DNA of 64,000 nt from Microglena sp. YARC (lineage: Eukaryota > Chlorophyta > Chlorophyceae > Chlamydomonadales > Chlamydomonadaceae), in assembly GCA_022414725.1 (NCBI GenBank), contig CM039462.1, positions 54,849,863-54,913,862 on the forward strand, read 5' to 3'. Both the position numbers and the translations under genes were made by a program. The notes under the pieces are model-generated. The model ran no database searches. It saw nothing but the letters and a program-made list of their open reading frames with translations, and was not told where the DNA came from. Shown here in pieces: positions 10,576 through 19,844 of this stretch (positions are counted from its first letter, which is position 1; each line of letters begins with the position of its first letter).

Positions 10576-11659
10576 GTAAACACATTCCTGTGTAAAACAT
10601 ACAGGGAATTTTTGCTATTGACCAGCCCTGACCGGCCCTACCAAGTCACTGTGACAGACCAAACAGCGGACCACATGCCTAGCTGGAGTTCACAGGGGCA
10701 AACGACGCCTACCTGGAACTCAAGGGAGCAAAACTACGGAAGCAAATTACGTAAGCCCCCCCCACCCCCCCCACCCACACCCCCAAAACCGAATGTACCC
10801 TGGAGGATTGCGCACTGCCTGGCGTTTGGAATTTCACAGCAATTTTTGAAGTGGAGCAAATCTCGGCCCAAATCTGGGCAGTTGTGCCTCTTGCGAGGTA
10901 GCAACAGATCCGGGCTTGTGATTCATTGCCAATGAATGCCACCTTTGCTTTTCGTGTCTCAATTGATTCTGCCTTTCACCTCCTGTCCTAATTTCGCCTT
11001 ACCCCCCGCCCTACCTATCCGGTCCTGTCCTTCGCGCACCATCTGCCTTCTTCGCCATGTCTACAAGGCAACTCGACTCAGAACAGTCACATCGGCTCAG
11101 GCTTTGGCTGGCCTTTGACTCTCACTTGGCTCATGCATGCGCACTGCATTCTTCATCTCAGCATAACATTCGTCACCTCATCATGCTATAACATCGCCTA
11201 ATTCGTGATTTGAGGTGGTTGGCCTCCATTCTCTAACCTTTATGCAGGCTCTATTGGTACATTTGTCTGCTGTGCTGCGTGCTCCTTGCACCGCTTGCAG
11301 TACCTCATAAAGTTTAAAGATTTCCCCCCCACACACACCGCACCACCCCTACCCTGTAACGATAAGGGTATCTTTGCGCTGAGCCGTAGGGAGTGCGTGA
11401 CAAGGTTGACTGGAAGAAGGCCCTTTCGGGACACATCTTGCACGCCCAACCAGGGATCTATGCGCAAAGAAGAAGCTGCAGGGAAGCAGCTTTGCTCTTC
11501 GGCAATTCCGATGTTTTCCAGCTGAATTTGCATCTGCGCAGATGTTTGTTTGCATTTGCCAAAGGTCTCCGCATTTCTTAAACACTGCGCGGTTTCGAAC
11601 TCAGCCGGAAACATCATAATCGCTTTTGTTCAAACTAATTGCTAAAGTGGCCGAGTGGA
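10576..11659. other. no gene recognised
   Basis: The interval holds a C-rich stretch at about 10757-10785 and only short open frames without domains. Around 11455-11480 it repeats the AAGAAGAAGCTGCAGG motif seen at 10078. Confidence 0.45.
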
Positions 11660-11986
11660 GGTCAGATTAATGAGAATGGAGAAGCAGGGAAGTACTTGTG
11701 TATTGCAAGGAAAATGGGGTGAGGCAAGTGGGGGGAAATGACTGGGTCGAGGGGAGTGGGGAGAAAGATGAAGTGTGTACTTGTGGTGGGAGGGGGGGCA
11801 TGTGTTGGGGGAAATATCTTGGCTGTGTGTCTGCCAAGGGGAAGACGAGGGGTGCGGGTGGGGTAGGGGAATACATACAAGGACGTAACCTGTTACGTTA
11901 CCCAGACCAGAACCCAGGGCCTGGGTGGGATAGGTGGGGGGTGACCAACAGCCAAACAGCTACCGCACTAGTACATACATACATAG
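11660..11986 (+). repeat. G-rich dispersed repeat with CATN tail, copy 3
   Basis: This is a third copy with the same order: GAGAAAGATGAAGTGTGTAC, ATACATACAAGGACGTAACC, TGTTACGTTACCCAGACC, CCCAGGGCCTGGG, CTACCGCACTAGTACATA, and an (ACAT)n tail ending near 11986. Copies 2 and 3 resemble each other more than copy 1. Confidence 0.7.
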
Positions 11987-12597
11987 ACCCACCCTATGAG
12001 GCGAAGATCCTTCTCGTAAACAAAGGAAGATTGCAGTTTTGTATGTATTTATTTATATTTATGTTTCTGTACATATATGAATATACGTATATAAGGGGGG
12101 GGGGGGGGGGAGGCAGCAGAAAAAAGGCTGTCAAACCTCATATTTTCTTCAAATGTAATCTATTATCTCCTTTTTATCCTCTACAACTATTGTTTACCCC
12201 AAATAAAGTTTAACAATAAGTTTGAGGGGTCCAAAGTTTTTTTTACCCAAAGCGGCCAAAATCTCAACCTCAGGATAAATGACATTTACCTGGGGGGGCC
12301 TCAAGAAGTTGCTCGTGCACTGCATGGATGTGGTGGGTTACGGTGGTAAATACAATGATACAGTATGGGATCACTCACCACTCTCTCAGCGGCCAGCACC
12401 TACACCACTATATGGGTAACAAGTCCTATACAGCATCGCGCGTGGCACGAAAAATTGGCGAAGTGTGTTGGCAACGTAAATCAAGCTGACCAAAGCCAGT
12501 TAGTTATGAGACAGTTGGCTGACGTATGAGGCTTCATCTTAGTGGCTGGACAGATGGACAAATGGGGGCTCCCGCCCCCAAGAAGGGGGGGCTCTGC
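11987..12597. other. no gene recognised; poly-G run
   Basis: AT-rich sequence with a run of about 16 G at 12095-12110. Nothing else is recognised before the inverted SINE. Confidence 0.5.
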
Positions 12598-12800
12598 CAA
12601 AAAGGTAATGGTAATGCCTGGTGGGGCGTGGTATTAAGGGAGCCCCATCTTATGGCTGTAGGGAACAGGATGCTACTTTACCTGGACAAAGCTACCATGG
12701 CGGTTGACAGCAACCGCGAACACTACAGCCTACCAGTAGGGATTCAAACCCAGCACCTTCTTCTTTTGAGGAGCTCTGCCATTGAGCCATTCATCAGAAC
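12598..12800 (-). mobile_element. tRNA-derived SINE, copy 2 (inverted)
   Basis: Read on the minus strand, this copy begins with the A box TGGCTCAATGG (12789-12779), which fits the tRNA consensus exactly and is followed by CAGAGC closing the D stem. The B box GGTTTGAATCCC follows (about 12750-12739). The body then shares 'GCGGTTGCTGTCAACCG', 'ATGGTAGCTTTGTCCAGG' and 'GGCTCCCTTAATACCACG' with copy 1. The A and B boxes are better preserved than in copy 1, so this copy is probably younger. Confidence 0.82.
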
Positions 12801-13439
12801 GGGGATACAAACAGTGGCAATTCATGATGCACACTCAGTTTATCAGTAGACTCAGCAACAGCAATATAGTTATAGCCAATACCCCGAATGGCAGGGAATC
12901 AGGCGTCTCTTGGTTTCATAATATGCCTAAATACAGGTGTCAGGAAAAAAAAAAACTATCTTCCAACATGAACTAAGCAGTTCACTTCACCAATGAAGTG
13001 AATTGCATAGCGGATGTTGCATAGGCAACAAGCACTATGCAATGCTACCAACCAACTTGGTAGTAGGCTTCTACCAACTAACATACACACGGCAACACAT
13101 GCCACTATTCATTGGACAACACATACAATATGCAACTACCAACACGCACAATGCAACTCCCCTCACCATTTGTCTACCAACATACACAGGGGATCACACG
13201 CCACTATGTATTTGAACAACCCATCCAAACCCTTAACCCTGAACCCTAAACACCCCAAATGCAACGCAGGCCAGCTATGGCCTCTTCGTCTGAAGTCTAA
13301 CCTGGCAAGACTCCCACCAGCAACAGCAACACCGCGAATACACTCTGACAACGCGTCATATCGATTGGCAGTGCCTTGGGTGCTTGCGCTTCTGGTGCTT
13401 GTAGTAGAGGAGGGGTTGGGGTAGGTAGGTAATGCAGAT
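12801..13439. other. no gene recognised
   Basis: Weak ACACATGCCAC / ACCAACATACACA repeats occur at about 13070-13200. No coding region is supported. Confidence 0.5.
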
Positions 13440-14212
13440 ACGGCTGGTTACCTGGGGAGTGAGGGGAGGGTGGTGTGTGTGGGGGGGGGGGGGGGGGGTA
13501 ACGCTGGGAGGTGGATATTAACGTAGGGAGGTGGTGTATACGTAGGGAGGTGATGTAAACGCAGGGGGGGGGGGGGGGGGGGGGGGGTAAACGCAGGAAG
13601 GTGGTGTAACCGCAGGGGATGGGGGGGGGGGGGGGGGGGGGGAGTGACGCAGGGAGGTGGTATAAATGTAGGGAGGTGGTGTACACGCAGAAAGTGGTGT
13701 AAACACAGGGAGGTGGTGTTAACACGGGGGGGGGGGGGGGGGGGGTAAACGCAAACATGGGGTGAAAACGCAGGGAGGTGGTATAAACGTAGGGAGGTGG
13801 TGTATACGTAGGGAGGTGATGTAAACGCAGGGGGGGGGGGGGGGGGGGGTAAACGCAGGGGGGGGGGGGGGGGGGGGGGGTAAACGCAGGAAGGTGGTGT
13901 AACCGCAGGGGATGGGGGGGGGGGGGGGGGGGGAGTGACGCAGGGAGGTGGTATAAATGTAGGGAGGTGGTGTACACGCAGAAAGTGGTGTAAACACAGG
14001 GAGGTGGGTGTTAACACAGGGGGGGGGGGTAAACGCCAACATGGGTGAAAACGCAGGGAGGTGTGTAAACACAGGGGGGGAGGGGGGGAAGGTGGCGGTG
14101 GTGGTGGTGGTGGTGGGTAACGTATGGAGGTGGTGTAAACGCATGGTGGTGGTGTAAAAAGCAGGATGGTGTGTTTAATGCAGGGGGGGGGGGGGGGGGG
14201 GGGGGGGGGGGT
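13440..14212. repeat. poly-G minisatellite with duplicated higher-order block
   Basis: Units of roughly 20-25 bases (variants of 'gtaaacgcagggaggtggt') are separated by pure G runs of 10-30 bases. A block of about 125 bases at 13592-13718 recurs almost unchanged at about 13887-14006, so the array grew by segmental duplication as well as unit by unit. The minus-strand proline-rich open frames are a by-product of the G runs. The run lengths are suspect in any assembly. Confidence 0.85.
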
Positions 14213-15180
14213 AAGCTTTTTTTGGCATGGGGGGAGAGATCTGTTTTTGTCTCCTCCTGACTGAAGGCTTGATTAACGGAACGAGACGGTACTGGACAAG
14301 AGGAGCAGGTGGTTAGGTAGGGAAGGAGGAGGAGGAATGGGAGGGGTCCAGAGGGGAAGCGGGTGTTCGAGACGACGAAGGGTGGAGCGGAACGACGAAC
14401 GATGGAAAGGACGACGTGGACGAAAATAATGTTCACTCCGGGCTTTCGCCCTATCGAGTAAACCCGACAAAACTTTACTCAACGAATAGATAGTACCAAT
14501 ATGTAAGTCACGTCAGAACAATTGCAAGAGAAGCGAGGGTGTAGTGTAAGTGACGTAGAGCGAGAGAAGTGTGCTGCCCAACAGTTGAGTACAGTTGAGT
14601 AGACAGAAGGTACCTACACGCAATAATATTCGGCAGGAGAAGAAGATCCTCGGCCTCGATTCAGGAGCAGGGCAGCGCATCGAAAATCATCGTCAGCTCA
14701 CAAAAAGCACATCCAACATATTCGAAATGCCCGGCTGCCGCGGCGGAGCAACAGCACCAGCGATAGCACTCGTCTGTCCCGACACTTCGAACTCAATAAC
14801 AGGTGAAGAAAGGTCTACATGCGCGACTGCTTACCCTGGAGCTCACTTTCACTTCGTCTGTAGAACGTGCAGGCTGCAGTTAGGGCGCAGCAAACGTACA
14901 AATTTGCCTGCTGGCAGACGCTCGCTTCAACTCACAAATAGCACGTACCGCAAATTAAGAGAAAGAAAGGAAGAAAGAAAGAACGTCAGGAGGAGTGGAA
15001 GCGGAATGTGGAAAAGGACGCCGGGAGCGACAGAAAGCAGCAGGCGCCTGAGGAAGAGTGCCGATCTGTGGTCTACCGATCAGCGATCATCATAGAATAG
15101 AATGAACGCCGGTCGGCGTGGCTTGACTCTTACTTGAATGCTGTACCTATCTGCTATCAGCCTGTTTCTATCATCATCTT
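14213..15180. other. no gene recognised
   Basis: The only sizeable plus-strand open frame is 14595-15095 (166 residues; Arg/Lys/Ser-rich C-terminal half, with a Cys-x2-Cys in FVCRTCRLQL). I recognise no family, and the purine-rich 3' part argues against confident coding. The interval ends exactly at the inverted end of element T1. Confidence 0.35.
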
Positions 15181-16892
15181 ACTAGGGCAGTGTACCCGTC
15201 GTACCGACGGCAGGCCCCCTCACTCCCCCCCGCCCCCCCCAAATGGAATGACTTTTTGAGGCCGACCACCAATAATTTCCCTTCCCCATCCACATTAGTG
15301 GCTTGTCATCGTGCACTGTCACCATCATGGCATGATCATCCCCATCACACGGACACTTGATTCCCAGATGGCCACAACATACATGTACATGCAACACCAT
15401 TACCAACCACCCACATGCATGCCCCCCCACCCCCACCCCACCCCCCACCCCTCATCCCCCCCACCCCAAGAGCAGCTTGATTCCATCCAAACGAACACAG
15501 CGTTGTAGGAATCAATGCGATGCCTTTCAGATTTGCCCGAAGTGAGAGGGCAAGGGGAAATAGCAACCAGGCAGAATGTTGGGCGCGTACACTTCCCACC
15601 CCACACACTAATGAACCCAAGAGTCGCTCGGTTCCTACAGAGCACACACATCGCTGCAGGAATAAATTCGATGCCCATCAGGTATCAGCTATGCCCGCAC
15701 TGGAATTAAGGGTAGGGGAATTAAGGGTAGGGGGGAATTAAGGGTAGGGGGGAAAAGCAGGGAGCAGCTGATAGTCAGAGCTGCGGGAACAATCTGCATA
15801 TAGCGCGAAATTGCTGGGCATTGATGCCGGCAGCGAGTAGAAGCAGCTGTCAGTCACACGTCCGGGAACAATCTGCATACCGCGCAAAATTGCTTAGAAT
15901 TGATGCCGGCAGAGAGTAGAAGCAGCTGTCAGTCAGAGCTCCAGGAACAATCCGCATACAGCACGAAATTGTTAGGCATTGATGCCGGCAGAGGGTAGAA
16001 GGGCACGCATTCCCGCCAATTGGCTGCCATAAGCGCGCCCAGTTAGAGCTTTGTTCTTGTTGCGAGTGACAAAACCTGTTTGGGTGAGGAATCAGAGCTC
16101 CCATTGTGGCGGGATCGCGGAGCACAGAGATAGCGTTAAGCGCAGAGGCAAGGAAGTGCAGGTAAAATGAGCGAGATTGGAAATTGACGGGTGTGATGAA
16201 AATCGAGGTTTGTGGGGTGGAAATGTGCCAGATCAGCAATCGTCGATAGAGGCGAAAGTTAGCCAGATCAGCAGGAAAATGCTTGCCAGATAAGCGAAAC
16301 CAATACCAGTTAAGCCCTGAGCCCCGGACGGACGGACAATCCAACTTTAATAGTATAGATTATCCAGTAAGCGTGGAGGTTTTTCAGGGTTCCCCGATCT
16401 CGATTCCCCATATCTTGCCGACCTGTCGCCCAGGTGGCCCGAATCCTGGATCTTGATTTCTCGGGCACCACAGGAAGAACGACCTTCCTGGCCTCTGGTA
16501 AATGAAGCTGACCTGTCATTCCTCCTCGAACACCTGCTCCGTCCATTTTCGTTCTAATACCCGAATTTTCCTGCGCACTTCTGCTATTTTCGGTGCTCGC
16601 TGCCTATATCGCCCTATATTCAACGGTGTAGCCTCCCTTTGTCTGCCCAAACTCTTTCCCACAAATTTCGCTGCCACTGTCAATACCTTTGCATGCAGCT
16701 CCCCCCGTCGCAGCATTCCCTTCTCCTTCTCCTGCGCTCTCACTCCTGCCCGCTCGCTGGCTGCCCTTCGCTGACGTGGCCAGGGGAGTCGTTTCGGAGT
16801 TACCCGTTTTCGGATCTCGATTTTCCGAGACCTGTCGCTGACGTGGCCACGGGGGTGGGCCTCCCGTCGGTACGACGGGCTCAGATGCTAGT
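15181..16892. mobile_element. DNA element T1 with palindromic inverted ends
   Basis: The left end reads ACTAG, 9 bases, CCCGTCGTACCGACGG, one base, AGGCCC. The right end, reverse complemented, reads ACTAG, 8 bases, CCCGTCGTACCGACGG, one base, AGGCCC. The ends are therefore inverted copies, each holding a small hairpin (CCGTCG/CGACGG). No clean target-site duplication was seen. The interior has tandem repeats (15703-15998) and C-rich tracts but no recognisable transposase. The minus-strand frame at 15850-16344 crosses the repeats and is not called. The right arm at about 16545-16720 recurs after Copia-1 (23952-24698), so T1 is a dispersed family. It is probably non-autonomous; the superfamily is unassigned. 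Confidence 0.6.
15703..15998. repeat. two tandem repeats inside T1
   Basis: First, about 17-base units GGAATTAAGGGTAGGGG, three copies, at about 15700-15752. Second, three diverged copies of a ~79-base unit at about 15760-15997, each containing 'AGCAGCTG', 'GGGAACAATCTGCATA', a short GCG.AAATTG and 'TTGATGCCGGCAG'. The units differ by scattered substitutions, so they are not recent. Confidence 0.8.
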
Positions 16893-16948
16893 CATCAGTA
16901 TATATAATAGCGCATTGATGGTGATATGGTTTAGCCCTTTTGGCCCAG

Positions 16949-17288
16949 TATCAGCATGAATTGCGGTTCACTCAATCGTTATGACTTGGTGACTACTTAT
17001 GTACTTCCTTAGAACTATCGGTCCAGACAGTACTCTGCCAGCTTCCCGTAGACTGTGTCATTCTTCATGACACAGTGACAGCTTCCTGTGGGCTGCGTCA
17101 CCGGTTCGCCTGACGCGCTCTATAGCCTGTACCCTTATTAGGTTCCAATCTGCCGCCCCCTTTCCTCTGCTGGTGTCCCTTGATGGGTCTCTAGTCCTTG
17201 TAAAGTTATTCTCGTCTCCATGTATAGATTGGCACGTCTGACCGCTGCAAGCATCTCTGTCCACTCTCTGAAGTGTCTTAAGCTGATA
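16949..17288 (+). repeat. Copia-1 5' LTR
   Basis: 340 bases from TATCAGC to GCTGATA. A perfect 9-bp hairpin (CTGTGTCAT, loop TCTTC, ATGACACAG) lies at 17053-17075 between two AGCTTCC direct repeats. The bases right after the LTR (CGTTATACCG) would hold the primer-binding site. They do not start with TGG. Confidence 0.92.
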
Positions 17289-17540
17289 CGTTATACCGTC
17301 CTTCATTACTACCACTGCTTTATTCAATGCAACTTCCGCGAGGGGCTCCCGCCGGCTTTGAGAAACTCCATGAGAAGAATGGTCTTTTCTTGGTTCGCGC
17401 GGTATGCGCAATGTCATTGTTTAGCAATGGCTGCGACCACGTCCTCCCTGAGGAGTTGAAGGTTCCTCATGATTGGCTTGATGTGCGCGTGCCAGCGGCC
17501 TCTGCTGCCGGAGAAGAGTCTCCTTCCCCCATCGTGGAAG

Positions 17541-17618
<78 letters not shown>
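17541..17618 (+). repeat. 78-base poly-C run in Copia-1 gag
   Basis: Seventy-eight uninterrupted C residues. The matching site in Copia-2 (about 25283-25293) has around ten and in Copia-3 (about 53932-53941) about nine. The tract is thus an expansion of a short proline-coding C run. The exact length may be unreliable. Confidence 0.9.
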
Positions 17619-19410
17619 AGTCATACCTCAAACTTTCCAATTTCTTCTCCTACTGTTCGACGCCTCTCTCCTAAGGTTGAGGACGTTCTGATGACTCTAT
17701 GTTGTGTTCAGACACAGATCATTAAGTATTCTTCGGGTGTCGTGCCTCCTACCGCCCAGTTCGAATCTGATGATGGCCTGACTGAGGATGAGGAGGATCT
17801 CCAATCTGATGATGACGACTTGAAGAGTGCTACGAGTGCGGACAACGGTGGAGGCACTCCGTCTGCCGCTACTCAAGTCTTTGAGTCATCTTCAGTTTCG
17901 CCTGTTTTTGAGCCTGAGCCTCCGTCTGTGCCTGTTCCACCGGTCCAACCGGAAGTGGCCAAGCCGTCTTTGCTGAAGAGTTCTGCGTCTTTCACCACTG
18001 GTCCCAACCCATTTGGAGCGAGCTCTCGCTGGCTACCATACGCGTGCTGCTGCTGCTGCTGCTGCCACATCTGCACGCACATCTGCTGCTGGCACTTCGC
18101 AGGAGCCCCCTCCGCCTCCGCCGGTGGAGATGCCTCCTGCCCCTGCCCCTCCCCCTCCCATGTTGACTTCGCTGTCTTGCGAATCTTGGGAGCATCTGCT
18201 CACTGGAGGACCTCCTCCGAATCTGCAGTTGCGGGACTTCCGTCTTGTCCGTCGAGCTCAATCGGATGCTGGATCCTTGGACCGCATCCTGTACGGTAGG
18301 CTGGATATGAAGGCAACTCAGGCCAATGTTGATAGCAAGTTGCGTACTCGTCGTGTGATGGCTTTCACTGAGCTAGGAAAAAAGTGTCGGTCATTTCTAG
18401 GGCCGGTTCCTGTAGGAATTCGCTACCCTCCTGATACTGGGGTTACGTTTGGTGGTGTGAGGCGTAGGGAGGCCGAGAAGCTAGGCTACCAGTGGGTGAA
18501 GATTCCTCGCCCTCTCTGTCCTGTTAAGCCTGATTTTGAGCTGTTAATGAGCTTTGCGCTGTCCCTGCCAGATTAGGAACATAGATGACGCTGGTCTTGC
18601 CGCTGAGTATTTTCTGGCGATTCGTAAGTCTTTGGCATCCCTGACTCCTGCTCCTGCTGCTGCTTCGGCCTCTCATGGTGAGTCCTCTGTAGATCCTGCT
18701 CTGTTGGGTTTCAGTGCACTGCCCCTGGACCGTCTGGAGTTCATGGTCTTGTCCATGATGCTCGCTAACATGACGGATGCCATGGTAAAAGTATATCAGG
18801 ACTATGCCTCTCCTCGGGACATCTTGTTAGATATCCGGGAGAGGCATTCTGATACTCTTGCTGCTGGTGTCCCTCTCATGGTGAACGAGCTTCATGGTGC
18901 AGTCATGCGCCCTGATGATCGAGTTGATGACTTCTTTCGCAGGGTTCGGGGTTACTGCTCTGACCTCCGCAGTGCTGGGTCTCCAGTGACTCTGCACTAC
19001 GCCATGGGTGTCATCATTAATGGCATTCGTCTGGGGCGCTTCGATTCGCTGCACATCAAGTATGGTACGTTGCGATACCAGAAGGTTCCTATTGATTATT
19101 GGTTCTGTCTGGCAGAAAATAGATCATTAGACATCTTGAACATTGCTCTCCCCAGGTCGGACTCCAGGCATCCTGGGTGATCCCGTGACTCTCCCCAGGT
19201 TCCTGCCAATGCTGCATTCAAGCATGGGCAGGGATCTGGTTCTCAGGGTTCCGGTTCTGCCAAGAGACTCCTGGAGTGCACTTGGGGACCATGTCCCCAC
19301 AAGAAGACCCACTCGGAGGACCGCTGCTGGACGAAGTTTCCGCATCTGCGAAGGGGCAAGGATGGTGCACCGGGTACAGCACCCGCGCCCATCAACTTGG
19401 CCCTTCCAGG

Positions 19411-19766
19411 CAGGGTTGTGCCATTCGGTCCGTATGCACCAAAATACCGAACGCGTTTGCATTCGGTGGAAATCTCGTTCGCGTTCGGTGCATTCGGTCG
19501 TTCGGTGCCTAACCCATTTTCCAGCTAGTACCTGTACACAGTACACGTGTAATAGATATTTTTCGTGTGGAACCTACCGCATCAGCTTACCACGTTCTTG
19601 GTTGTTTCAGCATATCTTAGTCGGGGGTTCGGTCCTCGGCACCGGAACAATTCCATAGGTCAGATTACTTTCTTCCCTACCTCCAGGAAATAACATTGTC
19701 ATATGAATTGTATCCTTAGCATAGTCCATTTTTAAGTTTAAAGCGAACGCGAATGGCACAACCCTG
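19411..19766. mobile_element. hAT-type MITE in Copia-1 gag
   Basis: 356 bases with perfect 17-bp inverted ends (CAGGGTTGTGCCATTCG and its complement) and a perfect 8-bp target duplication CTTCCAGG (19403-19410 and 19767-19774). Ends starting CAGGG plus an 8-bp duplication are diagnostic of the hAT superfamily. TTCGGT hexamers are repeated near the ends, as expected for subterminal transposase-binding repeats. It has no coding capacity. Copia-2 has the uninterrupted site (28206-28213, CTTCCAGG once). Confidence 0.93.
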
Positions 19767-19841
19767 CTTCCAGGTACGCTAACGACGAAGCAGTTGTCCG
19801 CCTTGCAGGCCCAGATTGATGGGTATGCTTTGTCCACGAAA

Positions 19842-19844
19842 TAG
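19842..19844 (+). other. in-frame amber codon between gag and pol
   Basis: TAG in the context AAA TAG GAG GTA CGC. Downstream the same frame stays open through the protease and integrase to 21890. Copia-2 has the same codon and context at 28278-28280, also with an open frame on the far side. This suggests that pol is made by stop-codon readthrough instead of frameshifting. Confidence 0.6.

Larger units (their letters stand above)
17327..19844 (+). pseudogene. Copia-1 gag (broken)
   Basis: The likely start is the ATG at 17327 (MQLPRGAPAGFEKL), shared with Copia-2 (25070) and partly with Copia-3. Gag packages the RNA into virus-like particles. After about 70 residues a 78-base C run encodes polyproline, then come SPTVRRLSPKVEDVL, an acidic stretch (DDGLTEDEEDLQSDDDD), the conserved core (SFLGPVPVGIRYPPDTGV; MVLSMMLANMTDAMVKVYQD; VDDFFRRVRG), and a zinc-knuckle variant Cys-x4-Cys-x5-His-x4-Cys (CTWGPCPHKKTHSEDRC, about 19277). 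Damage: a frame change at the poly-C, a (CTG)n expansion near 18044-18064, a frameshift near 18560, a TGA near 19178 where Copia-2 has TGG, and the MITE at 19411. After the MITE the frame runs to TAG at 19842-19844. Confidence 0.8.

Noticed and set aside
13297..14144. Minus-strand proline/histidine-rich open frames up to 226 residues
   Set aside because: They are produced by poly-G runs and the minisatellite units; frames change with run length.
14595..15095. 166-residue open frame with Cys-x2-Cys
   Set aside because: No second metal pair or known fold, purine-biased sequence, and no paralogue in the window; not enough to call a gene.
15760..15997. Three evenly spaced repeats, considered as a CRISPR-like array
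   Set aside because: The units are direct tandem copies with no unique spacers, in a eukaryotic transposon.
15850..16344. 164-residue minus-strand open frame in T1
   Set aside because: It runs across the 79-bp tandem repeats and has no recognisable transposase motif.
18013..18576. Separate gene overlapping Copia-1 gag
   Set aside because: Its sequence continues Copia gag in a shifted frame and aligns with Copia-2, so it is part of the broken gag and not an independent gene.
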